Translations under genes and position numbers: made by a program
Shown: one piece after another, positions 24,650-33,934 of the stretch
How the letters are laid out: each line of letters opens with the position of its first letter
How positions within the stretch are numbered: the stretch's first letter is position 1
Assembly: GCF_004521915.1 (NCBI RefSeq)
Contig: NZ_SDKD01000001.1
Coordinates: 186,001-250,000, forward strand
Length of the DNA stretch: 64,000 nucleotides
Reading direction: 5' to 3'
From: Brevibacillus migulae
GTDB lineage: Bacteria > Bacillota > Bacilli > Brevibacillales > Brevibacillaceae
Notes under the pieces: generated by a model
What the model was told of the DNA's origin: nothing
Seen by the model: only the letters and a program-made list of their open reading frames with translations
Databases searched by the model: none

Positions 24650-25522
24650 ATGACTGTTGATTTTGAATCTGAAATAAAAGAACTTCATTGGGACCGAGAG
24701 ATAAACTCATATGTTCAGCTAATACCTAATCTGATCTATTCCCAAAAAGCCAATAACCCGTTAGCACTTAACTTATTGGTGTATCGAAACCCGATGGATG
24801 CTTTATTCAATAGAGAGGGTAACAAAGAAGTGTATCCACTCATTATTTACCTGCAAGGGTGCGGGTGGGGATGGAGCGAACAGGATATATTCGCTTTTAT
24901 CCCACAGCTATCTGAATTTGCGAAAAACGGGTTCGTCGTTGCCAGTGTGCAATACCGTCTAACATCAGAAGCCATTTTTCCTGCTCAACTGGAAGACGTG
25001 AAGGACGCGATACACTTCCTTAAAACGAATGCTTCAAACTATAATATAGATCCGAACAAAGTAGGTCTATGGGGAGATTCCTCTGGTGCGCATTTAGCTC
25101 TATTGGCAGGCTTGGAAGCATTGGGGGCTGGGGGAAATCCGTGTGATGTGCAAGCAGTTGTGGATTGGTTTGGGCCAACCGAATTATTGTCGATGAGCAA
25201 ATATCCTTCTGTATTTGATCACGATTCTCCTCATTCGCCGGAGTCCAAACTAGTTGGAGGTGCGATCCAAGAGAACAAATCCAGGGCAAAAGAAGCCAGT
25301 CCCATCGAGTATGTTCGTCCTGGTGCTCCCCCTATCTTGATCATGCACGGCGATGCAGATGATGTTGTTCCCTATGAGCAAAGCGTTGAATTTTTTCGTG
25401 CACTGCGCGAAGCAGGAAACGACGCAAGCATGTACAGAATAAAAGGAGCAGGACACGACGCCTTTACGCAGCGTCAAACGATGGATGTTGTTAAAGCATT
25501 TTTCAATCTCCATTTAAAATAA
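24650..25522 (+). CDS. Alpha/beta-hydrolase (BD-FAE/HSL-like esterase)
   Basis: A 290-residue cytoplasmic esterase. The oxyanion region is LIIYLQGCGWGW (HGG-like), the nucleophile serine sits in GDSSGAHLA, the acid in HGDADDVVPYEQS and the histidine in GAGHDAF. AAGGAGGA precedes the ATG. It lies 95 bases after the Rrf2 gene, with the second palindromic operator in between, so it is probably regulated by that protein. The natural ester is unknown. Confidence 0.9.
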   Translation: MTVDFESEIKELHWDREINSYVQLIPNLIYSQKANNPLALNLLVYRNPMDALFNREGNKEVYPLIIYLQGCGWGWSEQDIFAFIPQLSEFAKNGFVVASVQYRLTSEAIFPAQLEDVKDAIHFLKTNASNYNIDPNKVGLWGDSSGAHLALLAGLEALGAGGNPCDVQAVVDWFGPTELLSMSKYPSVFDHDSPHSPESKLVGGAIQENKSRAKEASPIEYVRPGAPPILIMHGDADDVVPYEQSVEFFRALREAGNDASMYRIKGAGHDAFTQRQTMDVVKAFFNLHLK

Positions 25523-25705
25523 ACGTAACAGAGGTAGTGGAACAATCAAGGAGCAGCATGCTGCGGCTACTGTTCGGTAACGATAGTTGGAACCATGGAG
25601 CAGCTGCAATTGGCAGCTGCTCCATCAGTCATTACGCGCTATCGGGCAGTCTAGGTTTTTTTCGGGTCCATGGCTGCCGCACAGCTAACCGACTTGAACC
25701 GATGG

Positions 25706-25921
25706 TTACCTTTGGTCGGATTGATACTTCGAGTTATCGGCATCGCTGTTTTCACCGGAATCATTTGCATGTTTCGCAAGATTGTTTGCTGCTATGTCGC
25801 CAAGTGGATTGGAAGAGGAACCTAGCGCAGCATCGGCTATTCCGCTGCCCATAGTCCCTACGACTTCACCGGAGTTGCCGTCATCCGTGATGTTCCGATT
25901 GCGATTGTTGTTTTGATCCAA
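25706..25921 (-). CDS. Small hydrophilic protein, unknown
   Basis: A 71-residue Asn/Asp/Gly/Ser-rich protein starting with TTG (LDQNNNRNRN). Composition and the repeated NN/DN pairs look like a genuine, unstructured small protein rather than a chance frame, and the central GTMGSGIADAALGS is weakly hydrophobic. A GGGAG lies about 11 bases upstream. I recognise no family. Confidence 0.45.
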   Translation of the reverse strand: MDQNNNRNRNITDDGNSGEVVGTMGSGIADAALGSSSNPLGDIAANNLAKHANDSGENSDADNSKYQSDQR

Positions 25922-26036
25922 TTCACTCTCGCTCCCTCACTTCGTCATTGGCAAGCGCTGCAATTCACTCACCACGAATATTGTACCCGACTGAGATGGA
26001 GGGATTCAGGAACAGCAAAAGTCCGTTTTTTACATG

Positions 26037-26855
26037 TCAGGCCAAGCCGAAAGCCAGTGCCAGCAAGGCGGCCGATGCGCCTCCAGCAAGCGAGCCGGCG
26101 ACATTGACGGCATCGTTGTTCCAGCCTGAGCGGCCGCGGACCCGCACGGCTGATCTGCCGCAGTGGCGGGCCTGCTCGATTTCCCGACCGCAAGTGTCAC
26201 ATCGGTACATTTGCTGCCATGTGGCACCGAGCCACGAATCCGCCAGCGACCCTATGATGCCGGCCAGACCGGCTATTCCGATCCAGGCGGCAGGTCTGAG
26301 CGTAGCAGCGGCTTGGCCGGGCACTGCAAGCAGCATCCATGCGATGGCGCCGATAAATAGTCCGCCGGCTAGCGAAGCGGCCATGCCGATGCTAGAGACA
26401 CCTCCGGACGTGCCAGGGGGAACACGCTTGCCCGTCTTGATCGATCTCGGTGGCGTCCGGCTCAAGCCGCCAATTTCCGTAGCCCACGTATCGGCTGTGA
26501 CCGCCGCCATGACGCCGAGGAAGGCATACCACCAGAGCGGATGTGGAAATGCCCAATTCCCCACGCATAACAGCAGCCCCAGTCCTCCGTTAGCGAAAAC
26601 CTGGCCGGCATCACGTCTCCCGGTTTTCTCATAACCGCTCTCTGCCTCTTCTTTTGCATGCTTTTTCCATTTTGACCACAAGGTCGACGAAACAAAAAAA
26701 GCGATGAGGGAGCCGAACCAGACCGCGCTTCCGAGCGCGTACATCACGGTACCCAGCATCACCGCTGCCAGAAAGCCGGAACCGGACAGAGACCGTTTTA
26801 CATAAGCCGCCCCGGCAATCCCAACGCTGCAGGCCAGACCTATCCACCACTCCAC
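26037..26855 (-). CDS. DUF92 family integral membrane protein
   Basis: A 272-residue protein with about six membrane helices. Signature stretches are FANGGLGLLLC, VTADTWATEIGGLSRTPPRSI and GTSGGVSSIGM, as in DUF92 (the family of TMEM19 and plant VTE6 phytyl-phosphate kinase). A small Cys motif, RCDTCGREIEQARHCG, sits in the last cytoplasmic loop, as usual. It starts with GTG after AAAGGGGG. A CTP-dependent prenyl-phosphate kinase role is possible by homology only. Confidence 0.88.
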   Translation of the reverse strand: MEWWIGLACSVGIAGAAYVKRSLSGSGFLAAVMLGTVMYALGSAVWFGSLIAFFVSSTLWSKWKKHAKEEAESGYEKTGRRDAGQVFANGGLGLLLCVGNWAFPHPLWWYAFLGVMAAVTADTWATEIGGLSRTPPRSIKTGKRVPPGTSGGVSSIGMAASLAGGLFIGAIAWMLLAVPGQAAATLRPAAWIGIAGLAGIIGSLADSWLGATWQQMYRCDTCGREIEQARHCGRSAVRVRGRSGWNNDAVNVAGSLAGGASAALLALAFGLA

Positions 26856-27031
26856 CGCTTTTTCGCCCCCTTTGTTTTTGAACTATTATACCTCTTTCGA
26901 AAATGAAAAGGGAATGATTATGCGATGGCCAGGACGTCACTGTGATCCGGTTAAAAGGAGGGGGGATCACTCACTGGAATTGCGACAAACAAGGGTGGCA
27001 ATTTGCCACCCTTCGATAACCACCAAGGTAT

Positions 27032-27577
27032 TCATGAACTGTAACCAGGAGGAACGTAAAAGGGGGGAATCCGAATCCAACCGCGTTTGCGCATCGAGTG
27101 TTTCAATTTCGTTGCAAATGCTAATTTTTCGCTCTGGAACTGAGTGAACATTATGCCGACATCTACACGGATTGATTCGGCTGCAATCCCGGCAGCCCGT
27201 ATGATCAAACTGTATATTTTTAACGATAATTCGTTGGCGAGTACATCATCCGTTAATTTCGTTCCAGGCGGAATACTGTGCGGATCCGATTTAGGCATAT
27301 CTTCGGAAGCCCGCGGCATGGAAATGCCCTCCTTACTCATGAATTCATAGAGCCTCTTCCGCTGGCTCGTTCCCAGCGCCAAATCTTCTAGAAGCAATTC
27401 TTTTAATTCGTGATCGGTCGTAGTATTGATGGCTGACTGAACGGTTGATTTGGCTAATTCAAGACCTGCCAAGTACATCCAACATCCCATTACCTCTCCG
27501 ACATGCAGAGGTTGGTCTTCATCTTGATCTATCATTGATTTGATGGTATCTATGGTCGATTCCAAGATGTTTACCAT
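27032..27577 (-). CDS. DUF3231 family protein, single-repeat form
   Basis: A 181-residue helical protein. LHVGEVMGCWMYLAGLE, KSDPHSIPPGTKLTDD and the end MRKRGWIRIPPFYVPPG match DUF3231, a ferritin-like family of spore formers. Most members carry two such repeats (about 330 residues); this one has one. AGGAGGA precedes the ATG. A perfect palindrome at about 26991-27013 (AAGGGTGGCA, then TGCCACCCTT) lies just beyond its stop and may act in termination, though no T run follows. Confidence 0.85.
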   Translation of the reverse strand: MVNILESTIDTIKSMIDQDEDQPLHVGEVMGCWMYLAGLELAKSTVQSAINTTTDHELKELLLEDLALGTSQRKRLYEFMSKEGISMPRASEDMPKSDPHSIPPGTKLTDDVLANELSLKIYSLIIRAAGIAAESIRVDVGIMFTQFQSEKLAFATKLKHSMRKRGWIRIPPFYVPPGYSS

Positions 27578-27690
27578 GTAGTGTATCCTCCTCGTTAAAT
27601 AACAACATGATTATTGTTTGAAACAGGCGGATACCTTATTCAAATTTTGGCAATGGGATTATGTCCGCTTCCAATCATATGGGAAAACGC

Positions 27691-28317
27691 TCACTTCCGA
27701 AGCTGCTCGCCAATTAATCGGATCACATGCTGATAGTAGGAACCATCATGGGTCACAAAGCTATTTTTCCCCACATAGGTATCGACCCAGGTTTTCTCCT
27801 CGTACGCATTGATTGTAAAACCGGTAACCCTAATCTCTTCTTTCGTTCCCAGCCAAAGCTCACAAAAGTCATCAAACGTAGCGCGCATCATTCCTGCTAC
27901 CTCTTCTTTCTGCAAGCGAAAATCATTAAACGTACCATCATATTCATAGAGGAAAATATGAGCAAATTCTTTGTCGATCATCTTTTCGTTGACGATGCAG
28001 TAATCAAGAATGCCCAATGGCACTACCTCCTCAAAAGCCACTTCGATTCCCACCTCCTCCTGAATCTCTCTTACTCCATCCTGCACGGTTTCATCAGCCA
28101 GCAGATGTCCCGCAGCCGTGATGTCCAACAGGTTGGGATAATCTTTCTTCCGCTCGCTGCGCAGCTGCAGATAAATAAAGTCCCTGCCTTCCTCTCTGCT
28201 CACAAACCAGCAATGAAAGACTTCGTGCCAATGCCCGATGCGATGCACCTCTTCGCGGGTCGCTACGCCTACTTGTTTCTTATTCTCATCAAAAATATTG
28301 AGCAGTTCCGCTTCCAT
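27691..28317 (-). CDS. NUDIX hydrolase
   Basis: A 208-residue protein with a complete Nudix box, G-x5-E-x7-REIQEEVGI, at about residues 70-92. The N-terminal part (FDENKKQVGVATREEVHRIG) and the HWHEVFHCW segment resemble the isopentenyl-diphosphate-isomerase-like Nudix subgroup. It presumably hydrolyses a nucleoside-diphosphate-linked compound. It is 23 bases downstream of the TetR gene on the same strand and may be co-transcribed. Confidence 0.9.
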   Translation of the reverse strand: MEAELLNIFDENKKQVGVATREEVHRIGHWHEVFHCWFVSREEGRDFIYLQLRSERKKDYPNLLDITAAGHLLADETVQDGVREIQEEVGIEVAFEEVVPLGILDYCIVNEKMIDKEFAHIFLYEYDGTFNDFRLQKEEVAGMMRATFDDFCELWLGTKEEIRVTGFTINAYEEKTWVDTYVGKNSFVTHDGSYYQHVIRLIGEQLRK

Positions 28318-28340
28318 GATGGCTCCATCCTTCCTTGTGC

Positions 28341-28949
28341 TCAGTGCTTGTCTTTCGTTTCGCTCCTGCGCCGTCCCGAGCTGATCAGCGCCAGTTGGCT
28401 CGCCATGAACTTCGGGGTGTAGGGAAGATCATTTTCCAGCCACCAGTAGATGACGCCCAAATAAGCGCTGGTCGTGTAGCTGAGGATGATTTCTTCGGGC
28501 ACTTGCAATTGATGGCCTTGCTTTTTGACATTATCCAGCGCCTGCTGAAAAGCTCCCTTTAGCGCATGGATCATCCGAGTGCCGAAGCCGGGAATTCCTT
28601 TGCTTCCCATCATCGTACGGAAGAATTCGGCGTTTTCGGCTACGTGCTCAAAAAAGGCGACCAAGCCAGGAGGGGGCTCACTGGGATCAGCTGGGCGTTC
28701 GTAGTTGGCAGACGGTGTAATTTTCGCGGACATTTCTTCGATGACCTCATGGATGCTTTGCTCGAGCAGGTCGTACTTGTCGCGATAGTGCAGGTAAAAG
28801 GTAGCGCGATTCAAGTTGGCCTTGTCGGTCAAATCCTGGATGGTGATGGCATCAAAGCCTTTTTCCTTGATCAACGAAATAAGTGCGTCACGCAAAGATT
28901 GCCTGGTTCGTTGGATGCGGCGATCCAGATTTTTTGGTTTAGTCGACAT
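28341..28949 (-). CDS. TetR/AcrR-family repressor of the efflux operon
   Basis: A 202-residue repressor. The HTH is at about 12-60 (TRQSLRDALISLIKEKGFDAITIQDL, split here by the helix turn before NRATFYLHYRDKYDLL), followed by a C-terminal ligand-binding helical domain. It diverges from the adaptor/MFS operon, and a perfect 8+8 palindrome lies between that promoter and the first adaptor gene. CGGAGG precedes the ATG. Confidence 0.92.
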   Translation of the reverse strand: MSTKPKNLDRRIQRTRQSLRDALISLIKEKGFDAITIQDLTDKANLNRATFYLHYRDKYDLLEQSIHEVIEEMSAKITPSANYERPADPSEPPPGLVAFFEHVAENAEFFRTMMGSKGIPGFGTRMIHALKGAFQQALDNVKKQGHQLQVPEEIILSYTTSAYLGVIYWWLENDLPYTPKFMASQLALISSGRRRSETKDKH

Positions 28950-29036
28950 GTTGTGCCTCCGTGTTGATTATTGTAAGTTTGCGCATCAAAATCGATGGTT
29001 TTGTTGTATTGTCAACATCCTCGTCATTCTTGTTCA

Positions 29037-29064
29037 TTGAGTATACGGTGCATCTGCTTATAAT
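29037..29064 (+). promoter_or_regulatory. Promoter of the efflux operon
   Basis: TTGAGT at 29037-29042 and TATAAT at 29059-29064 are 16 bases apart. The TetR-type palindrome begins 9 bases after the -10. Confidence 0.6.
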
Positions 29065-29073
29065 ATTAATATG

Positions 29074-29099
29074 CAAACTGTCTATTTAACAACAGTTTG
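29074..29099. promoter_or_regulatory. Candidate TetR operator
   Basis: CAAACTGT-N10-ACAGTTTG is a perfect inverted repeat over the expected transcription start of the efflux operon. Bound repressor would block initiation. Confidence 0.6.
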
Positions 29100-29148
29100 T
29101 CGTTTTATTTTTATCGTGGTTCATCATACAGAAAGTTGAGGAGAGATC

Positions 29149-29805
29149 ATGAAGAGAAAAGCCATATTATATCTGATCCTGGGCGTGCTTGTGCTGGGAG
29201 GCGGCGGGGTCGGCTCCTATTACTGGTACATGGGTCAGCACTATGTATCCACTGAGGATGCGAGAGTGATGGGAGATATCTACCGCGTCATGCCACGCAT
29301 CTCCGGGAAGCTAACCTCGATCACAATCGAAGAGGGCGACCAGGTCATGGCCGACCAGATCGTCGGGAAGGAAGATACAACCAATCTGGCCGGCTATCAG
29401 CTGGACAATGCCACCCTTCGTTCCCCGATTTCCGGACGAGTCATCAAGGTCAACTCCAAAGAGGGGGAAGTGGTTTCGGCAGGTCAGGCAGTTGCGCAGG
29501 TGGTTGATGAAAGCAAGCTGTATATCCAGGCAAATATTGAGGAAACCGAAATTGGCCGCATCAAGGTAGGTCAGCCCGTTACATTCACCGTGGATGCTTT
29601 CTCCGGGAAGAAGTTTACCGGTACGGTCACCGAGATCGGTCAGGCAACCAACTCCACGTTTGCTTTGCTTCCTGCTACCAGCAGCAGCGGCAACTTTACC
29701 AAGGTCACGCAGCGGATTCCGATCAAGATCGCGATCGACCAAACAGATACGCCTTTGTTCGCAGGGGCTAACGCAGTGATTTCCATCCAAGTGAAAGGAA
29801 TATGA
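29149..29805 (+). CDS. HlyD/EmrA-type membrane fusion protein, short
   Basis: A 218-residue adaptor with one N-terminal membrane anchor (about 5-27), a lipoyl-like half (ISGKLTSITIEEGDQV...LRSPISGRVIKV) and a beta-barrel domain (LYIQANIEETEIGRIKVGQPVTF split at the middle). It lacks the long coiled-coil hairpin of EmrA, as in Gram-positive relatives such as YhbJ. It is first in an operon with a second adaptor and an EmrB-like transporter. Confidence 0.9.
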   Translation: MKRKAILYLILGVLVLGGGGVGSYYWYMGQHYVSTEDARVMGDIYRVMPRISGKLTSITIEEGDQVMADQIVGKEDTTNLAGYQLDNATLRSPISGRVIKVNSKEGEVVSAGQAVAQVVDESKLYIQANIEETEIGRIKVGQPVTFTVDAFSGKKFTGTVTEIGQATNSTFALLPATSSSGNFTKVTQRIPIKIAIDQTDTPLFAGANAVISIQVKGI

Positions 29806-29816
29806 GGTGTGACTCG

Positions 29817-30872
29817 ATGAAAAAGAAAACATCAATGATCGTAGGAAGCTTGCTGCTGGCCACAGCAGCGCTGTCGGCGGTCGGCTGCAGCAATGTTTCC
29901 AGTGCGGATGTAACGGCAACCATGCCAGCAGTCCGTATCATGACGCTCGCTCAAGCTGCAGAGGCAGGAACGATGGCCAGCGGGAAAGTCGTGCCAGATC
30001 AGGAGATTCAGATCGTTTCCAAGATTTCGGGCAAAGTGGCGCAAGTACTGGTCAAAGAAGGGGCACAGGTGAAAAAAGGCGAGCGACTGGTGCAGCTGGA
30101 AGCCAATGATTATCAGCAGCAGGTCCAACAGGCGGCTGCAAGTCTGGATGCCAGTCAGGCACAGCTGTCCGATCTGAAGGCGGGGGCACGCACCCAGCAA
30201 ATCACCGTGCAGGAAAGCGCGTTGGAACAGGCAAAGGCGACTTATGAGACTGCACAAAGAACCTATGAACGGACACAAGCGTTGTTTACCTCCGGCGCTG
30301 TATCCCAATCCGATCTGGATAAAATATCGCTGGAGCTGGAAAAGGCGAAGTCCGCTTATGAGCAAGCGAATGCGCAGCTTGATCTGACCAAAGCGGGCGC
30401 TACCGCTTACTCGGTAGAGGCCAAGGCTGCTGACGTGGACCGTTCCCGTGCAGCGTTGTCACTCGCGCAGAATACGCTCGCCAATACCTCGATCGTTTCT
30501 CCGATCGACGGGGTAGTGGCCAGCCGTTCCATTGATCCCGGCGAGATGGCGCAAGCGGGGACTCCCTTACTGACTGTCGTCAATATGGAACAGGTAAAAG
30601 TAGAGGCAAGCGTCGGACAGGATGTCGTCAACCAGCTGAAAGCCGGGGCAAACGTAGAGGTGAGGGTCGACGGCATCCAGGAGCAGAGCTTCAAGGGAAC
30701 CGTAGACTTCATCAGTCCGATTTCGGATCCCAACAACAATACGTTCCCTGTAAAAATCACCGTGCAAAATCCGGATCATCTCCTAAAGGCCGGGATGATC
30801 GCTCAGGTGTACTTTAACGGCGAGCGACAAGTGCAGGGATTCGAGGTGCCTGCATCCGCATTAATGAAATAG
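29817..30872 (+). CDS. Efflux adaptor lipoprotein (RND/HlyD-type), truncated by an in-frame amber codon
   Basis: A 351-residue lipoprotein (lipobox LSAVGC, C24) with a lipoyl domain, an alpha-hairpin with repeated Ala/Gln-rich coiled coil (about 95-205) and a beta-barrel. The frame stops at TAG after VPASALMK. Family members normally continue, and the same frame does continue for another 58 codons with adaptor-like sequence up to 31049. The start at 29817 has GAGGTG in front; 29802 is less likely. The truncation removes most of the membrane-proximal domain, so function may be lost unless the stop is read through or is a sequence error. Confidence 0.85.
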   Translation: MKKKTSMIVGSLLLATAALSAVGCSNVSSADVTATMPAVRIMTLAQAAEAGTMASGKVVPDQEIQIVSKISGKVAQVLVKEGAQVKKGERLVQLEANDYQQQVQQAAASLDASQAQLSDLKAGARTQQITVQESALEQAKATYETAQRTYERTQALFTSGAVSQSDLDKISLELEKAKSAYEQANAQLDLTKAGATAYSVEAKAADVDRSRAALSLAQNTLANTSIVSPIDGVVASRSIDPGEMAQAGTPLLTVVNMEQVKVEASVGQDVVNQLKAGANVEVRVDGIQEQSFKGTVDFISPISDPNNNTFPVKITVQNPDHLLKAGMIAQVYFNGERQVQGFEVPASALMK

Positions 30873-31049
30873 GATGACAAAACCTATGTGTTCAAAGCGG
30901 AGGGCAACGTCGTTCATCAAGTGGAAGTGAAAACAGCCGAGAAAAACAAGGACTGGGTCTATGCGCTTCAAGGCATCAACGCAAATGATTCCATCGTGAT
31001 CAATCCTGACGGGAAGCTGAAGGATGGAGATCGCGTCCGCATAGAATAG
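30873..31049 (+). pseudogene. Severed C-terminal part of the preceding adaptor
   Basis: In phase with the adaptor gene, and beginning right after its TAG, 58 codons encode DDKTYVFKAEGNVVHQVEVK, then a stretch ending KLKDGDRVRIE, the usual C-terminal domain of RND-type adaptors. It has no start codon or ribosome site of its own. A single CAG-to-TAG change would explain the break. Confidence 0.75.
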
Positions 31050-31060
31050 GAGGCCATCTT

Positions 31061-32683
31061 GTGTCAGAAGAAATGAAACAAACAAATGAGAGTGGCGCCT
31101 ATAAATGGTTTGCCCTGGTAGCGATCGTCATCGGGACGTTTGCGGCTGTGTTGAACAGCAGTCTGCTGAACGTCGCGCTGCCGAAGCTGATCGCCGTCAT
31201 GGGATCGACGCAGGATACGATGCAGTGGATCTTGACGGGGTATATGCTCGCTTCGGCGGTTGTGATCCCGTTTAGCGGTTATTTGGGAGATAAGTTTGGT
31301 TACAAAACGGTATTTACCGTATCGTTGATCGGTTTTACGGTAGGAACCTTTTTATGCGGCATGGCTTGGAGCGACAGCAGCCTGATCGCCTTCCGGATCT
31401 TCCAGGGGCTGGCCGGGGGCTTGATCATGCCGATCGGGATGACGATTATTTACAGTCTGATCCCGCGCAATCAGATCGGGACCGCGCTTGGGCTATGGGG
31501 GATTGCGGCCATGAGTGCGCCGGCGATCGGCCCTACGCTTAGCGGGTACATCGTGGAGCATTACAGCTGGCGTGTCCTGTTTTTCTTGAATGTGCCTGTG
31601 GGAATCCTGGCCGTAATGATGGGGATGATTCTGTTAAAAGAAACGCCGAAGAAGCCAGGCGCTACGCTGGATAAGGCAGGGGCGGTCCTGAGTGTGATTG
31701 CCTTTGGCACGCTGCTTTTGGCATTGAGCAAGGGGCAAGCGGAGGGGTGGACCTCACTTTATATCGTCAGCTTGTTTTTTATCGCTTTTTTCAGCCTTGT
31801 GCTTTTGATCTGGGTGGAGCTTGGACAAAAGCAGCCTGTGTTGGAAGTGCGGCTATTTGCCAATCCGATTTTTACACTCAGTGTATTGACCTCCAGTCTC
31901 GTCACGATCGGGATGTTCGGGGGGATCTTCCTGCTGCCGATTTACCTGCAAAATATCCAGGGATTATCCCCGGTCCAGACGGGTATCTTGATGCTGCCGC
32001 AATCGATCGTGATGGCCTTGATGATGCCGATCAGCGGGCGGTTGTTTGACAAGATCGGGATTGTGCCGATTGGTCTGGTCGGTCTGAGTCTGGTCGGGAT
32101 CACTACCTTTGAGCTGCACAGGCTCGCCATTGATACGCCGAACCATTGGTTGAATGTGATGCTGACCATCCGGGGGATTGGGATCGGGCTTTGCATGCAG
32201 CCATTATCCACGGTGGGGATGAATGCTGTGCCGCCGCAATTGATCGGGCGAGCCTCGCCGCTTTCCAATGTGACGAGACAGGTCATGGGTTCGATGGCCA
32301 TCGCGGTCTTTACCATGATCATGTCGCAGCGCAGCACCATTCATACCGGCATCATCAATGACACGGTCTCTGTCACCAATACGGAAGCGAGTCAGACCAT
32401 GTCTGCGCTGACGGGTGTATTTGCCCAAGGCGGGCTTGATGCAGCCTCTGCGCAGGCCATGGCTGCCAGCACTTTGGGCGGCTTGATCGCCAAAGAAGCG
32501 ACGGTCCGGGCGATTGGCGATACGTTTCTGCTTGCGTCCATTCCGATCTTCATCTGTATTCCGCTGGTGCTGCTTTTTGCGAAAAGAAAGAAAAAAGAAG
32601 TGCCTCCTGCGAAGCCGGCCGCGCAGACCGATGAACAGCCGGTGAAGGCAGGCGTGCAGCCGGAGCCGGTTCTTAGCCGCTAA
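31061..32683 (+). CDS. MFS drug:H+ antiporter, DHA2/EmrB-QacA type
   Basis: A 540-residue transporter with 14 predicted membrane helices. N-terminal LNSSLLNVALPKL and WILTGYMLASAVVIP are family signatures, with GYLGDKFGYK as loop motif A and the RIFQGLAGGLIMPIG helix. It starts with GTG after TAGGAGGCC, 11 bases after the end of the interrupted adaptor frame. With the adaptors it should form a multidrug exporter repressed by the divergent TetR protein. Its TAA overlaps the stop of the convergent gene. Confidence 0.93.
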   Translation: MSEEMKQTNESGAYKWFALVAIVIGTFAAVLNSSLLNVALPKLIAVMGSTQDTMQWILTGYMLASAVVIPFSGYLGDKFGYKTVFTVSLIGFTVGTFLCGMAWSDSSLIAFRIFQGLAGGLIMPIGMTIIYSLIPRNQIGTALGLWGIAAMSAPAIGPTLSGYIVEHYSWRVLFFLNVPVGILAVMMGMILLKETPKKPGATLDKAGAVLSVIAFGTLLLALSKGQAEGWTSLYIVSLFFIAFFSLVLLIWVELGQKQPVLEVRLFANPIFTLSVLTSSLVTIGMFGGIFLLPIYLQNIQGLSPVQTGILMLPQSIVMALMMPISGRLFDKIGIVPIGLVGLSLVGITTFELHRLAIDTPNHWLNVMLTIRGIGIGLCMQPLSTVGMNAVPPQLIGRASPLSNVTRQVMGSMAIAVFTMIMSQRSTIHTGIINDTVSVTNTEASQTMSALTGVFAQGGLDAASAQAMAASTLGGLIAKEATVRAIGDTFLLASIPIFICIPLVLLFAKRKKKEVPPAKPAAQTDEQPVKAGVQPEPVLSR

Positions 32684-33810
32684 GGCTCGATCAACTCGAA
32701 TTGCTCATTGCATTTGTTGACAAAGGAAGAGCAGTGGATGGATGCCAGATCAGCCGTATAGATCCATTTGGCGTCCGGCGACCAGCCGATAAAGGGTTTG
32801 TTGTCATGTGCTTTGTAATAGATGCCGGGATCCTCAATGGTCATTGGGGGAACATTCCTTTTCGAACCTTCGTGCTGATAGCGGAGCCAGACGTAGGCAT
32901 CCATCCCATTGGAGCCGCCGCGGAATTCTTCTCCTACAAACGCATGGCCGACAGGAGCCCAATGAACGCCGGAAAGCAGGTCTCCTTCCAACTGGCCAGG
33001 AGCACTTCCAAGCGGAAGCTTTCTGCCAGTCGGCAGGTGGGTCAGGACAGCGCCTTTTTCGGTTCGATCATAGGCATAGGTCATATCGGCTGAGTACGAA
33101 GGCAGTTCCTTTCGCGTATGGACGCTGATGTGTCCGGTAGCCAGATCCCATTCCTTGATGCCTGTGCTGGTCTGATAGAACAGTTTTCGCCCGTTTGGCT
33201 GCCACCTGATTCGCGTGGCAAATCGGTCAGGCTCTACCATCATCGCGATCGTATCCGCCCCCAGTATTTTTGAGGTGGCAAGGTCTTGCAAGATCAGCTT
33301 GCCGTTCTTATAAAGGTTCGAATTGGTACGGTCGATCTGGATGTAGGCCAGATAGAGTTCGTTGGGCGAGACAGCTTGCGTCACGATGGGGCGGATTGCA
33401 TCGCCAGGCGCGATCAGCTTCTTTTGCTGGCCGACAGGATCAAAGGAAACCAGGTTGCCTTTTTCGTTTATCAAAAGCTTGTCGCTTTTCGGATACCAAG
33501 CCGCGTATCCGCTTAAAGGGGCAAGCTTTTTTGTTTTTCGTTCATAGAGGTAATAGGTTGTCGGGTCTGTGGCTGTTCTGCCGATTTTTTCGGTGTACAG
33601 GTATGCGGTGCTCGGTGAAAGAGAAGCACGATGCATGAGGGGAAGCGATGCGATCCGCTCTTTTTTCAGGTTGGGAACGGAATAGCGATCGATCACCGTC
33701 GTTTCCGTTAGTGAAGAAACCGATGCTTCACTTTTGGCAGGAGATAAGGAACCGAGCAAGCTTATGATCGCAAAGGATAGACAGGCAAGAGAGAATAAAC
33801 GTTTTTTCAT
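32680..33810 (-). CDS. Secreted TolB-like beta-propeller protein
   Basis: A 376-residue exported protein with a signal peptide (about 1-30). The repeated units LSPSTAYLYTEK, SPNELYLAYIQID, RWQPNGRKLFYQTS, HWAPVGHAFVGEEF and GWSPDAKWIYTADL are blades of a TolB/WD40-like propeller. No catalytic motif is seen. AGGAGG precedes the ATG. It ends tail to tail with the MFS gene, the two stop codons sharing bases 32681-32682, with no terminator between them. Confidence 0.8.
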   Translation of the reverse strand: MKKRLFSLACLSFAIISLLGSLSPAKSEASVSSLTETTVIDRYSVPNLKKERIASLPLMHRASLSPSTAYLYTEKIGRTATDPTTYYLYERKTKKLAPLSGYAAWYPKSDKLLINEKGNLVSFDPVGQQKKLIAPGDAIRPIVTQAVSPNELYLAYIQIDRTNSNLYKNGKLILQDLATSKILGADTIAMMVEPDRFATRIRWQPNGRKLFYQTSTGIKEWDLATGHISVHTRKELPSYSADMTYAYDRTEKGAVLTHLPTGRKLPLGSAPGQLEGDLLSGVHWAPVGHAFVGEEFRGGSNGMDAYVWLRYQHEGSKRNVPPMTIEDPGIYYKAHDNKPFIGWSPDAKWIYTADLASIHCSSFVNKCNEQFELIEP

Positions 33811-33934
33811 GATAACCTCCTCACAGCGCTACAGGTAAGACGTACCAATGATGGGAAAGTTTCATGGCTCGCTTCCAACTCCGCCGCACACTTTAGGCGT
33901 TTTCACCATAGGCTGTTGGAGGGTGGAGATCACG

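Noticed and set aside
25595-25625. Perfect 13-bp hairpin ATGGAGCAGCTGC / GCAGCTGCTCCAT after the esterase gene
   Set aside because: Strong stem but no T run on either side, so I did not call it a terminator; its role is unclear.
30870-30872. TAG as pyrrolysine or programmed recoding
   Set aside because: Nothing in the window suggests pyrrolysine genes or a recoding signal; a simple CAG-to-TAG change is the easier explanation.
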